Source: Hymenobacter sp. | GTDB lineage: Bacteria > Bacteroidota > Bacteroidia > Cytophagales > Hymenobacteraceae | Length of the DNA: 43,293 nucleotides | Direction: 5' to 3' | NCBI GenBank assembly: GCA_025353745.1 | Contig: JANXOE010000215.1 | Coordinates: 1-43,293, forward strand | Shown here: positions 42,119-43,293 of the stretch, one piece after another | Numbering within the stretch: position 1 is the stretch's first letter | Layout: every line of letters starts with the position of its first letter | The notes under the pieces: model-generated | The model's input: only the letters and a program-made list of their open reading frames with translations | Database searches by the model: none | Told to the model about the DNA's origin: nothing | Made by a program: the position numbers and the translations under genes

Positions 42119-42309
42119 AACTGGCGCGAGTTTAGGCGAAGCCGTAACTCGTGCCTACCATTCGGGCGAGGCTGCGCCTCGCAACAGAACGATGGAATCG
42201 GAAGAAGCCAGGCGGCGCGGTTCCGGTTTGCCGCTGGCGCGGCATTGGAGGCACAGCCTCCAAGTCATAATCGGCACGAGTTACGGCTTCGCCTAAACTC
42301 GCGCCAGTT
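42119..42309. mobile_element. MITE-like element with perfect 37-bp terminal inverted repeats
   Basis: The 191-bp element has arms 42119-42155 and 42273-42309 that are exact inverted copies (start AACTGGCGCGAGTTTAGGCG). The interior carries two small hairpins (GAGGC-TGC-GCCTC at 42168-42180 and GGAGGC-ACA-GCCTCC at 42247-42261) and no gene. The first 22 bases of the left arm are duplicated at 42095-42116, giving a 24-bp tandem copy outside the element. No clear target-site duplication was seen. It fills the space between the HAD gene and the AT-rich gene. Confidence 0.75.
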
Positions 42310-42370
42310 CGGGCGAGCTTTCCGAAATTAAATTTGATAGATTAAAAATTAATATCAATAATATTGATAC

Positions 42371-42799
42371 ATGAAGCAGCATCTATCGAACAGTAAATGG
42401 CTACAATATTACTTACCTGCAACACTATTGTTATTTCGGTTAATAACTGTTGAGCGTGTGGTGATAACAGATGATGGGGGATACGACAGACTCTACGGCT
42501 TTCCTTTCGCATTCAGGTCTAATTCATACGCTTGTTCCTTCTGTTATGATGTATACGTGGGGCCATTGCTATTGAATTTAACGATCGATTTGGTTTTAAT
42601 ATTACTGGTATTTAAAATTGTTAACAGAGCCGGATTAAAGATAAAAAGTTATAGATTCTCAACCTTATTTGGAATGTTAATTATTGGGCTTTCACTCGTC
42701 TCTTTTTATTCAATCACATTCGAAAGCTCTTTCCGATTAAGAAACACTACTCCTTTTAAGTTAGTGAGACAACAATTTCAATTCGCATTCCAACATTGA
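42371..42799 (+). CDS. AT-rich small membrane protein, unknown function
   Basis: A 142-residue protein with three hydrophobic segments: YYLPATLLLFRLITVERVV (about 14-32), GPLLLNLTIDLVLILLVFKIV (about 65-85) and LFGMLIIGLSLVSFYSITF (about 101-119). A polar, Cys-containing loop (YACSFCYDVYVG) lies between the first two. Base composition is far more AT-rich than the surrounding genes, and with the adjacent MITE-like element this points to recent acquisition. It matches no family I recognise. The last five codons overlap the left arm of a large inverted repeat shared with the neighbouring gltD end. Confidence 0.65.
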   Translation: MKQHLSNSKWLQYYLPATLLLFRLITVERVVITDDGGYDRLYGFPFAFRSNSYACSFCYDVYVGPLLLNLTIDLVLILLVFKIVNRAGLKIKSYRFSTLFGMLIIGLSLVSFYSITFESSFRLRNTTPFKLVRQQFQFAFQH

Positions 42800-42866
42800 T
42801 TAAAGCAGGAGGGGCCCCGGGAGCAATTACTTCCGGGGCCCCTGCTGCTTTAATCAATGTTGGAAT
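42787..42866. terminator. 34-bp inverted repeat between convergent genes
   Basis: Arms 42787-42820 and 42833-42866 match at 33 of 34 positions around a 12-base loop. The outer part is AT-rich (ATTCCAACATTGATTAAAGC) and the inner part is GGGGCCCCGG/CCGGGGCCCC. It includes the stop codon of the AT-rich gene and lies 3 bases from the gltD stop, so it can end transcription from both sides. Confidence 0.7.
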
Positions 42867-42869
42867 ACT

Positions 42870-43293
42870 TCACGCAAACATCCCCACCGCGTTTTTGCTC
42901 GGCAGGGCCGTTTGGCCCATCAGGAACAAGTCGATTTGGCGGGCGGCTTCGCGGCCTTCGGCGATGGCCCAGACGATCAGCGACTGTCCCCGGCGCATGT
43001 CGCCGCAGGCAAAGACGCCCGGTCGGCTGCTGGCGTAGTGGCTGTCGGATTTGACATTGCCGCGCGCATCCAGTTCTACTCCCAGGTCGGCCAGGAGACC
43101 TTCTTGCTGCGGATGCAGGAATCCCAGAGCGAGCAGAACCAGGTCGACTTCGATCTCGAACTCGGATCCCGGAACCTCCTCCATTTTGCGCCGTCCGCTT
43201 GCGTCGGGCGCAGCCCATTCGACCCGAATGCCGTGCAGTTTTTTGAGCTTGCCGTTTTCGCCGGAAAAAGATTTGGTGCTGATGCTCCAGTCG
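42870..43293 (-). CDS. gltD: Glutamate synthase small subunit-like protein, N-terminus beyond the window
   Basis: The C-terminal 140 residues of a GltD-type FAD/NAD(P)H iron-sulfur oxidoreductase, which passes electrons from NADPH to the large subunit making glutamate. The frame is open to the right edge (DWSISTKSFSG...). Recognisable parts are EFEIEVDLVLLALGFLHPQ, GVELDARGNVKSDSHYASSRPGVFACGDMRRGQSLIVWAIAEGREAARQID (the FAD-binding GD motif followed by the helix typical of GltD), and ALPSKNAVGMFA at the C-terminus. Related flavoproteins (NADPH-Fd oxidoreductase subunits) share the motif, but length and ending fit GltD. Confidence 0.88.
   Translation of the reverse strand, partial: DWSISTKSFSGENGKLKKLHGIRVEWAAPDASGRRKMEEVPGSEFEIEVDLVLLALGFLHPQQEGLLADLGVELDARGNVKSDSHYASSRPGVFACGDMRRGQSLIVWAIAEGREAARQIDLFLMGQTALPSKNAVGMFA

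Overview
The window reads as chromosomal DNA from a GC-rich member of the Bacteroidota, most likely a Hymenobacter-like member of the Cytophagales. This placement is an inference from four things: a C-terminal type IX secretion sorting domain, a DUF5686 outer-membrane protein, promoters of the Bacteroidota form TAnnTTTG with almost no Shine-Dalgarno sequences, and the aromatic gene set pheA / aminotransferase / tyrA / DAHP synthase-chorismate mutase.

Layout. 1-3.85 kb: the 3' part of a family 1 glycoside hydrolase facing a large secreted beta-propeller-like T9SS cargo protein. 3.85-4.9 kb: a long AT-rich gap with a GC-rich foldable island and a good promoter. 4.9-20.5 kb: a 13-gene exopolysaccharide cluster, all on the + strand: initiating phosphoglycosyltransferase, Wza-like export lipoprotein, Wzc-like co-polymerase/tyrosine kinase, Wzx-like flippase, five more glycosyltransferases (one GT2, four GT4), a Wzy/ligase-like membrane protein, an NAD-dependent sugar epimerase, a VanZ protein and a WcaF-type acetyltransferase. 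Together they can build, flip, polymerise and export a lipid-linked heteropolysaccharide. 20.7-27.8 kb: a DUF5686 protein, a ThiF/MoeB-rhodanese fusion, a pentapeptide-repeat protein, an OYE-family flavin oxidoreductase and a Tat-exported Gfo/Idh/MocA oxidoreductase.

27.8-32.5 kb is the part most worth attention. It is a phenylalanine/tyrosine pathway (prephenate dehydratase, aminotransferase, prephenate dehydrogenase, DAHP synthase-chorismate mutase) preceded by two tandem leader peptides packed with Phe and Tyr codons (17 and 35 residues). Each is followed by a hairpin plus U6 terminator and by a pairing that could act as antiterminator. This looks like a double ribosome-mediated attenuator controlling entry into pheA.

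32.6-43.3 kb: lysA (convergent, behind a 37-bp inverted repeat), a DinB-like protein, a small decayed reading frame, a hypothetical protein, a TetA-like MFS exporter, an initiator tRNA-Met with a strong terminator, a membrane-anchored TPR protein, a secreted probable beta-helix protein, an SDR oxidoreductase, a HAD phosphatase, a 191-bp MITE-like element with perfect 37-bp terminal inverted repeats, an AT-rich small membrane protein, and the 3' end of a gltD-like gene that runs off the right edge.

Limits: everything was read by eye. Family names rest on motifs, and folding energies, homology searches and expression data were not available.
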